In this document: positions 1-10,837 of the stretch, piece after piece
Layout of the letters: every line of letters begins with the position of its first letter
How positions within the stretch are numbered: position 1 is the stretch's first letter
NCBI RefSeq assembly: GCF_023278565.1
Contig: NC_064681.1
Span: forward strand, 992,001-1,056,000
Source: Colletotrichum lupini
Taxonomy: Eukaryota > Ascomycota > Sordariomycetes > Glomerellales > Glomerellaceae
DNA length: 64,000 nt
Reading direction: 5' to 3'
Translations under genes and position numbers: made by a program
The notes under the pieces: generated by a model
The model's database searches: none
Told to the model about the DNA's origin: nothing
The model's input: the letters and a program-made list of their open reading frames with translations, nothing else

Positions 1-1
1 G

Positions 2-2112
2 TCTGTTGGGGCTCTCAAGACACCGCGTGCGAAGAAGATTACTACGGAAAAAGCAGCAACGTCGCGGATTACTCGTCACACGGCGCGTCTTATCGGAACC
101 CCTGTCGAGACTCTTGCGACTAAAGTCTCCAATCTCGGCAAGCGGAGTCGCAAAACCTTCGAGAAGAACATGTCCAAGATTCCCCGCGAATTGCGCCGCC
201 TGCAAGACACCAAGGAGTTCACCGGCATTGACGAGAAGCCTGTCATCAGAACGGTCTGGTCTAATGGAAAGCTCGTGATCTTGGACGAAAATGGCAACAT
301 CCCCGCGCCACCGGCCAAGAAGGCCAAATCTGAGCCGCTCGAGGCCAAGAAAGAGGAGGTAGAGGAGAAGGCCGAGAAGGCTGCCGACGCCCCCTCCAAG
401 AAGACGAAGCGTCACAAGAAATATCTCGATCGTGGACTGTATGCCGGCCAATCGGCTCCGTCTGATTTGACCAAGGGGCTGTCGATACCTGAGCAGAGAA
501 AGCTTGCGCAAACACCGGAGCTCAAGGACTACGGTCGCCCCAACAAGGCCCTTCCATTGCCAATGTTTAATGGACTGCGCCTGTTGCTCAGCGGTCGCGA
601 TTTCAAGCTCCCCTTTGATGTTTGCAATCCTTTGCCGCCTGGCCAGCCGAAGCCCGACGACTTCCGCAAGATGACAAAGAGTTAGATTCCCATCGCCGCT
701 AGCTGACTCCCCTCACTGACCTTGATACAGATCGTTTCGTTGGCGATTCTCTGAGCCTGTGGAAGAAGACGCCGCACTTCATCGACCAGTCCAAGTGCGT
801 CTGCAAACCCGAGGACGGATGCAGTGAAGACTGCCAGAACCGAATCATGCTGTACGAGTGCGACGACAAGAACTGCAACGTGGGCCGGGAAAACTGTACA
901 AACCGCGCCTTTGCCGATCTTCAAGAGAGAAAGGCAGGTGGTGGCAAGTATCGCGTTGGTGTCGAGGTCATCAAGACGTCAGACCGTGGCTACGGCATTC
1001 GCGCGAACAGATGCTTCGAGCCGAACCAGATTGTCATGGAGTACACCGGCGAGATCATTACTGATGAGGAATGCAACAACCGCATGGAAACCAAGTACAA
1101 GGATAACAAGGTGGGTAAAGACCTAGTCAACTTTGACGCCCAGCAGAGCTAACCGTATCACCAGTGTTACTATCTCATGAGCTTCGATCAGAACATGATT
1201 ATCGACGCCACGACCGGTAGCATCGCTCGCTTCGTCAACCACTCATGTGCTCCCAACTGCCGCATGATCAAGTGGATTGTCTCTGGCCAGCCCAGAATGG
1301 CGTTGTTCGCGGGGGATAAGCCCATTATGACGGGCGAGGAACTCACCTACGACTACAACTTCAGTCCGTTCAGCGACGAGAATGTTCAAAAGTGTCTCTG
1401 CGGCGCGCCGAACTGTCGAGGGATCTTAGGGCCTAAGCCTCAGGAAGTCAAACAGCCCAAGCCTCCCAAGTCGACTATCAAGGCTGTCGTCAAGAGCGCT
1501 GTCAAGGCGAGCAAGAGAAAGATCGAAACGATGATTGGCGACGAAGAAGACGGCGGCTCCGCAAAGAAGCGCAAGATCAAGGCCGCCAAGGGAGTGAGAC
1601 GATCACTATCCTCGACCGGTCTGCTCACCAAGGCTGCTTCCAAGGGCGCGGCTACGGTTAAGAGACGTGTGTCGGCCATGGCAATTCTCGGCGGCACCAG
1701 CAAGACGAGCACCCCGGTGAAGTCGGCCAAGGGCACAAAGGCGACTCCGGCGAAGACAACAGCGAAGAAGGCAACCCCGAAGAAGTCGACTCCGAAGAAG
1801 TACACGGCTCCCAACCCCGCGCGCAAAGCTACCGCAGTCCGTAAGTCGGGCTCCGGAAAGATGCTCAAGACGTACGGAAAGGTCTCGCCCAAGAAGCTGA
1901 GCAGTCGTGCGCCGAGCATGACGTTCGTGGCCGCGGGAGCAGAGAACGAGGAGGAACTTACCCCGGAGAAGAGCAAGGGCCAAAAGCTTCACAGAAGTCT
2001 TAGCAAGGCATCTCGCAACGCACTGGAAGAGCTCTCACGCGGTTCCACGATCCGTCTCGTAAGCCCTGAGCTTGTGAGCCCGGGGGCCACGATCACAGCC
2101 CGGCAAGATTAG
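2..2112 (+). CDS. ash1: ASH1-type histone-lysine N-methyltransferase (SET domain), 5' end outside window
   Basis: Predicted exons 2-680, 731-1110 and 1165-2112; the frame is open to the left edge, so the N-terminus is missing. The visible part encodes 668 residues. In order: a basic N-terminal region; a cysteine-rich AWS (pre-SET-like) domain (CVCKPEDGCSEDC, about residues 249-261); a SET domain with RGYGIRA, EYTGEII, NHSCAPNC (378-385) and ELTYDYNF; and a post-SET zinc motif CLCGAPNC. AWS-SET-postSET order is that of the ASH1/SET2/NSD group, which methylates histone H3 lysine 36 in chromatin. ASH1 is preferred over SET2 because no WW or SRI domain follows; instead there is a lysine-rich tail of about 230 residues with TPKK-type motifs. 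Introns are 50 and 54 nt, the second with a CTAAC branch site. All key SET residues look intact. Subtype assignment is inference from domain layout. Confidence 0.92.
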
Positions 2113-4848
2113 GCGAACCTGTGGCGAAGTCTGAGCCACACTGCATGAGGCATTCACGATGCCTCATTCATCATATTGAATCTTGACGTCGACAAACGAG
2201 GGCGGCACGGATGAGTTTGGCGTTGGCAAGGTGTTTTCGGTCATTCAACAGGCGAAACGGAGGCAAGGCATTGTACATTACGGGAATCGAGGGAAGGACG
2301 ACATGGTACAGGGGAGAGACGAACGAAGAAGTGACGAAAGGGGGGGGAGGCAATGAGAGACAAGGACGTCGAAGCTTCTGGGACGGACATCGGTCTCTGC
2401 CTAAGAGTTGGGCATTCTCGCTTCTCCCCTGCGATATCTGGCTGCATACGTTTTATCGGAACTGGGGGACTTCATTGCCAGTTGCAGAGAGGGTCTAATC
2501 ATCTTTTTTTTTACTTTTTTCCTCCTCAGACGGTGGTCAGCAGCAGCAGTTTTAGGCATATTTTATTTTTAACTGGCATGTTACAACTTTCTTCCGTCCA
2601 TTGCTTCTCGAGTAGGCGAAAAGACGCTAAGTTTGATGATGACGCGAGGTGTGACTTTTAACGACAACCAATGGATTTATTCTCCAGCATTTCGTGACTA
2701 GCGTGAGGTTGAATTCGTTGACCGAGCCTAGTCTGTCAGGCTGCACGCGCTGGTTGAGGTCAGAGGGGTGGTGAGAGAGCGAGTATTTTCATCCGGGTAA
2801 GAAGGTGAGGGAGGGAATCGAAGAGGTGAGGCGGTGATTGGGTGATGTTTATGACCAATAGACACACCGAGGTGGACTCGCCGGTCAGGAGAGAAAGGTA
2901 CGTACCGAGTAGCTTTGGAATGGAACGCTGCATGGACCTTTTATTTATGTACTCCCGGGCGGCGGGACCCATTTCTCCCCTTGGCCTTCCGCCTACGACC
3001 TCTGGGCTCTGAGACTGTGACAAAGTCGTGGGCGGGCCTGTGGCTGCCCTGTGCTGAGAATAGTTCCAGAAGCCTGCCTAATTAGATAGGCATTGGGAAA
3101 CTGCAACCTCGGGCGCTGTGGCGAAGCGACAAACAGCAAACGGCGCTGGGGAACAGCCGTTGGGATGAGGTTGGCCGCTGGCGTTCGCGGTACTACGGTT
3201 TCGCGACGAGTTGGATGAGGTGACTGATTCTGTACTTTTCTTTTTGCTTTTTGGACGTCGCCAGTCACTTCGCTCTCGACTACCAAGGCGTCTTGGTCTA
3301 GGGTGGAGTCTTGTTTCTTGTTCCCGTCTTTTCTGCCTCGTCGGACGGTATCGGGCGGCCCGCTACGGTTTCCTAAACATGGCTATTGTTTTCTCTGTGC
3401 TTATTTGTTCTCTAAACTTGGCTTGCAAAAGGGTTGCACTCTTGGCAGACGGACGTGGTCATCACAGGCAGGCGGCAGGACGAGGTGTGGCGGCAACACG
3501 CCGGGTCTTACTCCGACGACAGCTGAAGCGAAACACTTATGGTGTGGCTTGTTGTGGCTAACCCACCTACCTACCTTACCTTACCTATTGGTAGGTACAA
3601 GTAGGTATGACGGGCAAGGGGGAGTAGAGCCCCATACCGTCTGCCCGCCCGTCTGTAAAGTGGGGCCGTTAGGGACACCTGATTGACGGTGAAGGGAGAT
3701 CACGCTTTTGGCTCGCCGAACACTGACTTTACCCGGCCGGTGTGTTTCTTCCGTTCCTTTTGTCAATGTCATTCCTCTCCCGCCAATAAAAAACCCAGGG
3801 CAATCAGCTTCTACCGGTAGCGCTCTTGCTTTGGGGTCATCGATTCGCCGTTTAGGAATGGGGAAAGAAGAGCCTCAATTAGGTATCTGGTCATACGCGC
3901 CACTTTGACCCAACCAAACAACGGCTGGATTGCTCCGCCACCCACTCTGCATTTTTTGAGCCGCATTTCCTTGACTACCTTGGTACCCCTCCATGATCAT
4001 TGCTTTCCACTCGTCGTGTGTTTCTCAACTACCTACCTACTTTCGGGAAAGGCAGACTTCGACTCCCTTTCCGCAACCGCGGACGGTGCTTCACGACCAC
4101 TGAAACTGACACTCAGTTGCTCAATTCCGCACCTGCGTACTTACGAACATGCGCCGCTGCGCTACTCAGTACCTTTTAGCCCCTCACCGGGAGCCTAGCT
4201 CCTGGATCAAGTGGGGCCGAGGACACTGTCATCCTTGAGCTTCACCTTCCCAATTACCACGACATACCTACCGCAGAGTTGCAACTTTTTCTACACGAAA
4301 GCACGAGGCAACCAGCGCTAAAGGTACGAGCCACCTTCGATATCCACTTTTTTGGTCGGATGCTTTGCTTTACATTTCCAACTTGTTACAAAAATCCAAA
4401 AACTTGATTCATTCGCTATGCCTGAGTTCTCGCCCTGAGGCTAAGTCTATCTAATTTCTATATTGTCTCGATGCTGTGGAGGGGTCGCTTCTTGTGTGTT
4501 GAGTGGTTGTTAATGAACGAGTGGCTGTGCCCGACCAGCGGCTGCCTTTCTTTCCTTTCCTGTCATTCTCCGTCTTGCGTGTTTTTCGTCCTTGTGGTCC
4601 TTGTAGCGGCACCTTTTCCCCTTCCTGCTGTCTGAAGGTTTCTTGTCTGTTAGTCGCTATTGCGACTGCTGGCGTTGAAGTTGAAGGACGTTTCGTCCAA
4701 GGCGCCAGTCATGGGTGGGGTCCTGCCAGATCCAGCAGGTCATAGTATGACGAGTGCCATCGAGAGAGGGTTCTGGTCTACGAGATCACTTGTTAGTCTC
4801 TGACAAACGTCTTCAAGGCCAGTGCCATGTTAAGAGACTCAGACTCAC
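2113..4848. other. Intergenic region, no supported gene
   Basis: No ORF here has convincing coding character or splice structure. It contains T-rich 3' flanking sequence after the methyltransferase (about 2500-2580), a tract of short ACCT/AGGT repeats (about 3565-3608) and pyrimidine-rich stretches. It probably holds the 3' UTR of the upstream gene and the 3' flank of the small minus-strand gene that ends at 4849. Confidence 0.5.
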
Positions 4849-5077
4849 TTATCGACCAGTCGGAGTCCTGATCGTCGTTGTCGTGCACCCAGAGCACTTC
4901 TGGTGGTAGCAGTAGGGACAGTAGGCATCGATCTTGCAGTTGAGCGGGCCAGAGGAGCAGTTGTGCTGAGAGAGGAGAGTTGGTTAGCAAAAGGACGAGA
5001 CCAAGTGACGAAGAGCTGTGCGACTCTGAACTTACGCAATACCAGACGGTGATCTTGACGGTGGTGGGCTTGGGCAT
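4849..5077 (-). CDS. Small cysteine-rich zinc-ribbon-like protein (family member A)
   Basis: Predicted two-exon gene: exon 1 5036-5077, intron 4966-5035 (donor GTAAGT, acceptor CAG), exon 2 4849-4965. It gives a 52-residue protein. It starts MPKPTTVKITVWYC and continues with cysteines at 14, 17, 24, 30, 33, 38 and 41 and a histidine at 35, so the end motif is C-x2-C-x-H-x2-C-x2-C. This spacing suggests a small metal-binding fold, which is inference. There is no signal peptide. The intron is phase 0 and lies directly after the first cysteine, exactly as in members B and C, which supports both the splice model and common descent. A GTGAGT directly follows the stop codon and might be a donor for a 3' UTR intron. 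Function unknown. Confidence 0.7.
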
Positions 5078-6262
5078 GATGGGCGTGCGTTTGGAAAGCT
5101 TAGCAAGTGTATGAGCTGATTTGACTGCTGTCTGTTGTGGTGCTAGTGTAATGCGCCTGGTTCTGATGTGTTTGTATGTTTGAGTTGATGATGCTTCTTC
5201 TGTTTCGTCTTCGAGATGAAGGGAATTCGATGGGCTTATAACCTGTTCTGTTGAGGCAACAGTTGCAAGTGTAATTGGAACAGTCCCATGGCTAGGAGTC
5301 GCGCGAGTGCGCATTTCCCAATTCCCTAGTTCGCAAACCTCGGTGAGTATCAAGCATCTTTGTGGTTTGCACGCTTTTTTCGCGTAGAAAAGTCTCAATG
5401 GAGCACTCTGGGGCTGGGTTTTTTTTTTCGGCTTCGCCTCCCTCCCCGTCAACTCGGTATACCTACACTTTCATGAATTCCGCTTCCCACTCCAATCGTT
5501 TTCCAAGTTGGCCTTGGCCTCATCCCGAAGAATGCCTATCTCTGTTTGACTCTTCCAAGTTGCCTCGCTGTGTAAGAGTGGCCGTTTTCCGTTTCTCTTT
5601 CATCTTACAAGACATTACATTACGGTGTACTCCGCCACACCGATTGGTCTCGTCGGTATCAGAAAACTTGACCGAAGCTCACTTTTCTACCAATGCTACG
5701 CAGACCGGAACAGCCCTGTCTTACAGACTGAGGACTCTCTCCCTTTATGGAATGTACATTGGCTGTTGTCGAAGTCGGTCTGACGACGTTTCACAGTACC
5801 TGTCACCCAGTCACCGGATGAAGGCGCTTCGAGTCAAGATGTCATCGAGTGACCATTACTGGCTTTGAAGGGCATGTTCTCAGGCGGATCTTGACATATC
5901 ATACTGGCAGCAACGCCCGGTTGACCGCAGAGTGCTGCGCAGAGAGTTTCTCTTTTACATGACGTCGAATTACGACACGAGGAGGCCGCCACTCTGACGT
6001 ACCATTACGAGGCACACTACGACAAGCACGAAGAGTTTCGTTTTCCGAAGTCCAGTTTGCAGTTGCAATCCTATTGCTGGGCCGATCATGGCATATGATC
6101 GCTCTAGTTCTCAGGCGTCTATGTACATGATATTGCATTGCCCCCGTCGTGCCCATAAACCCCCCATGCCAATACCCGGTCTCTCCCATGCCTTACCACC
6201 ACGTCTCCTACAGCTAAAAGACATCCACGCAGACACTCGTGTCCAAGACAAATCACGCCCGC
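5078..6262. other. Intergenic region between small cysteine-rich genes A and B
   Basis: It should hold the promoter and leader of member A (about 5080-5350) and the 3' flank of member B. Open frames here are short and overlap on both strands without splice support. No further feature recognised. Confidence 0.45.
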
Positions 6263-6567
6263 TCAGTGATCAACACGCTGGCGGACTATTTCGACCGTGC
6301 AATTGCCGCAGTATTGGTGTCCGCAGCCGGGGTTGGTACAGAACACGACAATCTCAGGGTTGTATGGTCCTTGTCTACAGTGGTCCTGGAAGCAGAGGCG
6401 TGTTAGTCGGAGCATGTCGTGGACGACCCAAGATGAGCAGGGATGGTGCTGTCACTTACACAGTACCAGACCTGGAACTCGATATACTGCTTCTTGCTGC
6501 TAGGACTGCTGCCGTGGGACTTTCCGCCGCCGCGGCCCTTGGAGCCTGAGCTCTTGTGGTGAGCCAT
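6263..6567 (-). CDS. Small cysteine-rich zinc-ribbon-like protein with basic Gly/Ser-rich N-terminus (family member B)
   Basis: Exon 1 6460-6567, intron 6386-6459 (GTAAGT...CAG), exon 2 6263-6385; 76 residues. The first 26 residues form a basic, His/Gly/Ser-rich segment with a GRGGGK stretch, which could bind nucleic acid (inference). Then comes VWYC followed after the intron by DHC, a GP pair, and cysteines at 36, 39, 52, 57, 62 and 65 with a histidine at 59. The last part fits C-x4-C-x-H-x2-C-x2-C. The intron splits the motif directly after the first cysteine in phase 0, as in members A and C. The cysteine layout resembles W-x-C-x2-C...GP modules found in many uncharacterised fungal proteins. 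No signal peptide or membrane segment. Function unknown. Confidence 0.78.
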
Positions 6568-9156
6568 TGTTGATGCTGATATTTGATGTGGTTGAAAGAG
6601 ATGACTGAAAGTCTGAGAGTGATGCAGCGGTGGTATTGGTAGTGCTTGATGAAGTTTCTGAAAACCGATGCTGGTATCGAGGGAATCACTTGAAGCTTTG
6701 TGAGTGCAAGCAGCTTCTTTTATGTCCTCGGATTCGGTCCTCTTCCTCAACGAAGCATTTGTAAATCCTCACATCCTTACATCCTCAATATCAAAATGCG
6801 CGCAGTTGCGCAGCTAGCTTCCTCTGTATTTCCTTGAATCAAGAGTCACAAATCGCAGATGAGCAAGTAGCAATCCTCGATTTTCCTCTTCCTCAACCAT
6901 TTTCCTCCGAGGCTTGGCTTCTTGCGCCACCTCCCCGGTGACAATTACATGTTCTCCTCTTCCTCAATACCAATCGTTCCCAAGGTGGGCCTCGCGCGCC
7001 TCTTTTTTCCTCACGTATTTTCCTCATATCTCCTCCCGGTGTTTCAATCAACGTATTACAATGGGGACCGATTTCTCGCAAAGTCAAAGTTGGCCTCATG
7101 GTCTCATAAAAAGAAAGAACCGTTCGGTAAATAGAGGTGTTACCGCCGGTCTTTTCGCTTTACACTCGGTGACCCGGGGGCGTACAGTTATTCTTGGCCT
7201 CCCCTGTGGCGTCACTGCCGCCTCCGACGTCGCCCTTCCCGGGTTCCCGGTTGAAAAGGCACCCTTCATTTCAAGGGTGGTTGGAACGTTGTGTATGTCG
7301 TGCATCATGGCCTGCATGGCGGACCACCACCACCACGACCCCTCTCCCGAGGCCGCGGGGTGGGAGACCTCAAGGTATGCGCGAGGCACAACGTTCGCCA
7401 CGAGGCACCCTGGCGCCATTCCCCAACGTAGTATCTTACCCCTACCCAGGGACTTTTTTGCATTTTCATAAGAGAGCCTAACTTGCTCCCATCACCCCTT
7501 CCCCTCTAAAGTCGACCGCGCACGAAGCGAGGCAGCAAGTACCGAGACACGGCCGCGGCATCTCAGAGACACACACCCCCCCTATCCCGCCTTTCAACCA
7601 ACGCCCTTTGCTTACTCGTAAAGCTCACAGCCCCGAAGCCTTGGTAGCCAATAAAGATGACGGGGCTTTTCATGGGTCTCCCTGAACCGCACTCTGGGCC
7701 GCATGCAGGTCCTTTCATGTGATTTCCAAGGTTCCGCGAATCCTACTGTGAGGTTGATGTGACGACGGGCCTCGACGAGGCCCCATTACATGTTCCCCCA
7801 AACTGAGGAACGAATCATGTCCTTTGAATTGAAAGCTTTCAGGGCATTGGCTACTTTACGAGACTGCCTTGAGGTGGGCCTCGAGGTGTTTGTGGTGGCT
7901 CATCGGACGGACCATGCTCGGATTGGTGTTCTAATAGGAGGTCATGAGGTATGCATACATCACAATGTCTAAAGGGAGATGGAAAAAGCTATTGGCATTG
8001 GAGCTCTATTGGCACGATGAATAGGTAGGCGGCATTTTGGCTTCCCTCCCGAGGGTGCCTTGAGTGAGTGGTTTTTCAAGTTCTCGGGCAAATGACGTGA
8101 TATTACTCGTCACTGTTCTGAGAGAATTGCGCCAACGTATGATGAACAATTTCAACAGCTACATGGCTCGCTGGATGTAGGCAATCCAAGTGACATGTGA
8201 CATATCCACGTGAACCTCGGAAGAGACCGGTCGTAGTTGAATAGAAACGTTGCCCGGTGCTCAGAAGGGCACCGCGTTGGCTTACATCGGGCCTATAGTC
8301 TAGTCTCATCCACGGATGTGACATTTCCAGTACCCGAGTTACGAATTACCATAAGCAAACAAGGCATCCAAGTTGCTCTGTCTTTTCATTACGTGAAGCT
8401 TAAAGGAATTGTTCTTGTCTGTGGCCTGTAACTGCAATGCAGTTTCTGTGGAGTCGGGCTTCGCCACACTTGATCAACTTACACTCCAATCGGTATTGTC
8501 CACTGCCTGTTTGGCATTTAACCCCATGAATTCACGGCATTGCATGGTTCGAAAGAGATTCTAGACTTTCAAAAGGCCGAGTAACGTTGCAAAAACGAAA
8601 ACAGAGATGAGTCCATTGAGGAGGATATGTCGTGAGACTTTCTAGTCTAGTATCTAGCAAATGACTTGCGTCCTAGACCCCTCTAATACATAGAGAAACA
8701 TCCAATGAAAAGACAGTAGTGAGCGAGGAAGCTGTACGTCGTACCCAGTCGGTATCCTAAACAAAAGAGATAAAGCCCAATCAAACAGTCGATCCGGCCT
8801 AGGCCCCCTAGCAGGTCGCATGCCTGTATTGTGAGTCAGGTGAGAGCGACTAAAAAGGACACAGCAGTAGATCCAGCCAATGAAAGACAAAGGAAATCTA
8901 AGTAAGTGGGAGCGAATCGACAACTTCAGACCAAACTTCATCCACCCTCAAACACAACTCCGAGTGAGCGGAACGGTTTACACCACCCCGGGAAATACTC
9001 CTGTTGCTCCCCGCATCGTGCATTGTGCTTGACCAAGGGGGTTCAAAGTAAAGTACTTTCGAATGATTGTGTGTGCCGTGGGTAAGTTGGTGGAATTTGC
9101 CGCTGCTGCTGCTGCTGCGCTGGCGTGGAGAAAGAACGAAGCATCGCTGAAGGCGA
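6568..9156. other. Intergenic region between small cysteine-rich genes B and C
   Basis: Contains the upstream region of member B and about 2 kb with no coding model I can defend. An open frame at 6914-7471 (plus) has no recognisable features and lies in C-rich sequence. A minus-strand ATG near 8526 is followed by a good GTAAGT donor (about 8480), but no convincing acceptor or protein follows. Nothing else recognised. Confidence 0.4.
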
Positions 9157-9353
9157 CTATCGTACTCTGCGAGTCTGAACTTGGCAATAGGTGCAACGTC
9201 TGGTTTGGCATGATGGGCAGTAGTCGATTTTCGTGGTCATTCCAGAGTCACCGCACTGGCACTGCTCAATGTCAATCATTGCGTGGGAGAAGTGATGATG
9301 GATTGATTTTGACTTACACACGTCCAGACCTCGACGTAAGTCTTAGATCCCAT
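9157..9353 (-). CDS. Very small cysteine-rich zinc-ribbon-like protein (family member C)
   Basis: Exon 1 9318-9353, intron 9262-9317 (GTAAGT...GAGCAG), exon 2 9157-9261; 46 residues. The protein begins MGSKTYVEVWTC, then CQCG directly after the intron. Cysteines are at 12, 13, 15, 27, 30, 35 and 38. The terminal motif C-x2-C-x4-C-x2-C matches members A, B and D in spacing, but the conserved histidine is a threonine (residue 32). An alternative acceptor three bases upstream would add one glutamine. The intron position and phase are those of A and B. The protein is short enough that automated annotation would probably miss it. Function unknown; the metal-binding idea is inference. Confidence 0.72.
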
Positions 9354-10405
9354 TGTGGTGGGTTGAGTGATCGCGCGAAGAGATTGGGGAAAAAAGTGGG
9401 AGATTTCTAGAAATATCGGAGAGAAGAGTAGTAGATTCTTAGATGAGTATATCTAGCAGATGCTTAAGAGGAAGTTGAAGGCGTTGATGGTGTGATGAGA
9501 CGACACTTGTATCTCAGGAATCAATCCATCTCTTTATACTTCCAAAACCTCAAAATCAAGTCCCACGTCCCCTCGAGCGTATCGTCCGCAGAGTCCCACT
9601 GACATTACAATCGACGGCTGTGTCGAGAAAGCCTGGCCAAGGCAATGAAATTGTTGACCAACGAGGTTTCAAGCCACCGTACAAAAGTCACTAGACATTT
9701 CTTCACGGGAAGCCTTAATCGGTGACAGGGCCAACGTGAATGAGTCGTCTTGGTGGAGACTCCTGTCGTCGAGCTGGTGCCCATCGTGGCTGTTCCAGAA
9801 GGCATCCTGCTTGCCTCGGCGAAAGTTGGCGCAGTGACGAGTTCACACTCCATAACGCGACGTCGAAGACCACAACTGCGCCTGCCTATCAAGACACCTC
9901 CAGACGATTGGTATGTAACGTCTGCCCTAGTAGGTCCCGTACAGGTGTTTCGATATCCAGAGCGGTGATTCGAGGCGATGCTACGGTATGTCCCAGTGCA
10001 GGCAGATAGGAACACCTACGGTGGGTGATCTGGAACAAAATTAGCCCAGACATTATTCAAGGAAATATCCACCAGTGATGAGGGGAAGAGGAGAATATGA
10101 CTCCTTGTGTCTTGCGCCGAAAGTACGGAGAGGGCGGCAAAAGGACGCCATGGGCCAGCATACGACGTGGGAAGCCATCCAAAGTCCCAAAACGAAGCGA
10201 GCTTGCGGCTCTCGGAGGAGGCTCTGCTGTTGCGGCTCTGCGGCTTTTGTCGGTACTTTTGAAGGAGTTAGTTGACTAGGATAGACTCGAGGACTGCCCT
10301 GAGCATGTGTGTTCCACAAGGGCAAGGGGAATGTTGCCCTGATGCCGCGATTCTCACCGACAATCAGGCAGCCACCTTCCCCTACCTGAAACTGAAGGCT
10401 GATTT

Positions 10406-10837
10406 CTAAAGGGAGCAGAGCCGCATCCGTATGCCCAAGATGGGCCTTGGGCTTGCTCGACTCAATCCGGTTTCGATTTGGCCTCGAAGTTGGGATAGAG
10501 TCATGCCTTCGTTCCAGTTGTAGCTATACTTCATCGACCCAGGCATCGGATGCAGCCTTAACTCCCACAGGTGCGCGTGCGTGTTGCGTATGCGGTGTGT
10601 ATGCCGCCAAGACGAGAATGACAACCGGTACTTGGGGTAATCAAGGGAGAATTGTTTGCCGGACCTCGCCAATTTCCGATGTGAGGTGAGATGCGAACCG
10701 CCGGTAGGCAGCAGTCTTGTGAAGAGGGAACAGGGAAGGCGTCGGATTGTGTTCTGGAGCGAGGTGGGAGTGAGGGGGAAATCGACATGCATGAATTGCG
10801 TAAGCATGCGGAGGTCTTGTCGATATGCAGGCTCCAT
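10406..10837 (-). CDS. Hypothetical ORF, 143 codons, doubtful
   Basis: Open frame starting with ATG (MEPAYRQDL) and ending 10406. The same frame stays open upstream to about 10970 without an ATG, and a second minus-strand frame over 10558-10970 is open as well. Neither has a recognisable domain, signal peptide or membrane segment. A well-placed ATG with CAAACA context lies upstream near 11010 and gives only 15 codons before a stop unless spliced. It could be an exon of a small unrecognised gene, a decayed gene or chance. Confidence 0.2.
   Translation of the reverse strand: MEPAYRQDLRMLTQFMHVDFPLTPTSLQNTIRRLPCSLFTRLLPTGGSHLTSHRKLARSGKQFSLDYPKYRLSFSSWRHTHRIRNTHAHLWELRLHPMPGSMKYSYNWNEGMTLSQLRGQIETGLSRASPRPILGIRMRLCSL

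Noticed and set aside
8340..8526. Possible two-exon minus-strand mini-gene (MGLNAKQAVDNTDW followed by GTAAGT)
   Set aside because: No branch site, an ambiguous acceptor, no cysteines, and the resulting protein has no recognisable feature.
10567..10610. Plus-strand ACCVCG motif resembling the small cysteine-rich family
   Set aside because: No tryptophan before it, no C-x-H-x2-C-x2-C ending after it, and no intron at the expected place.
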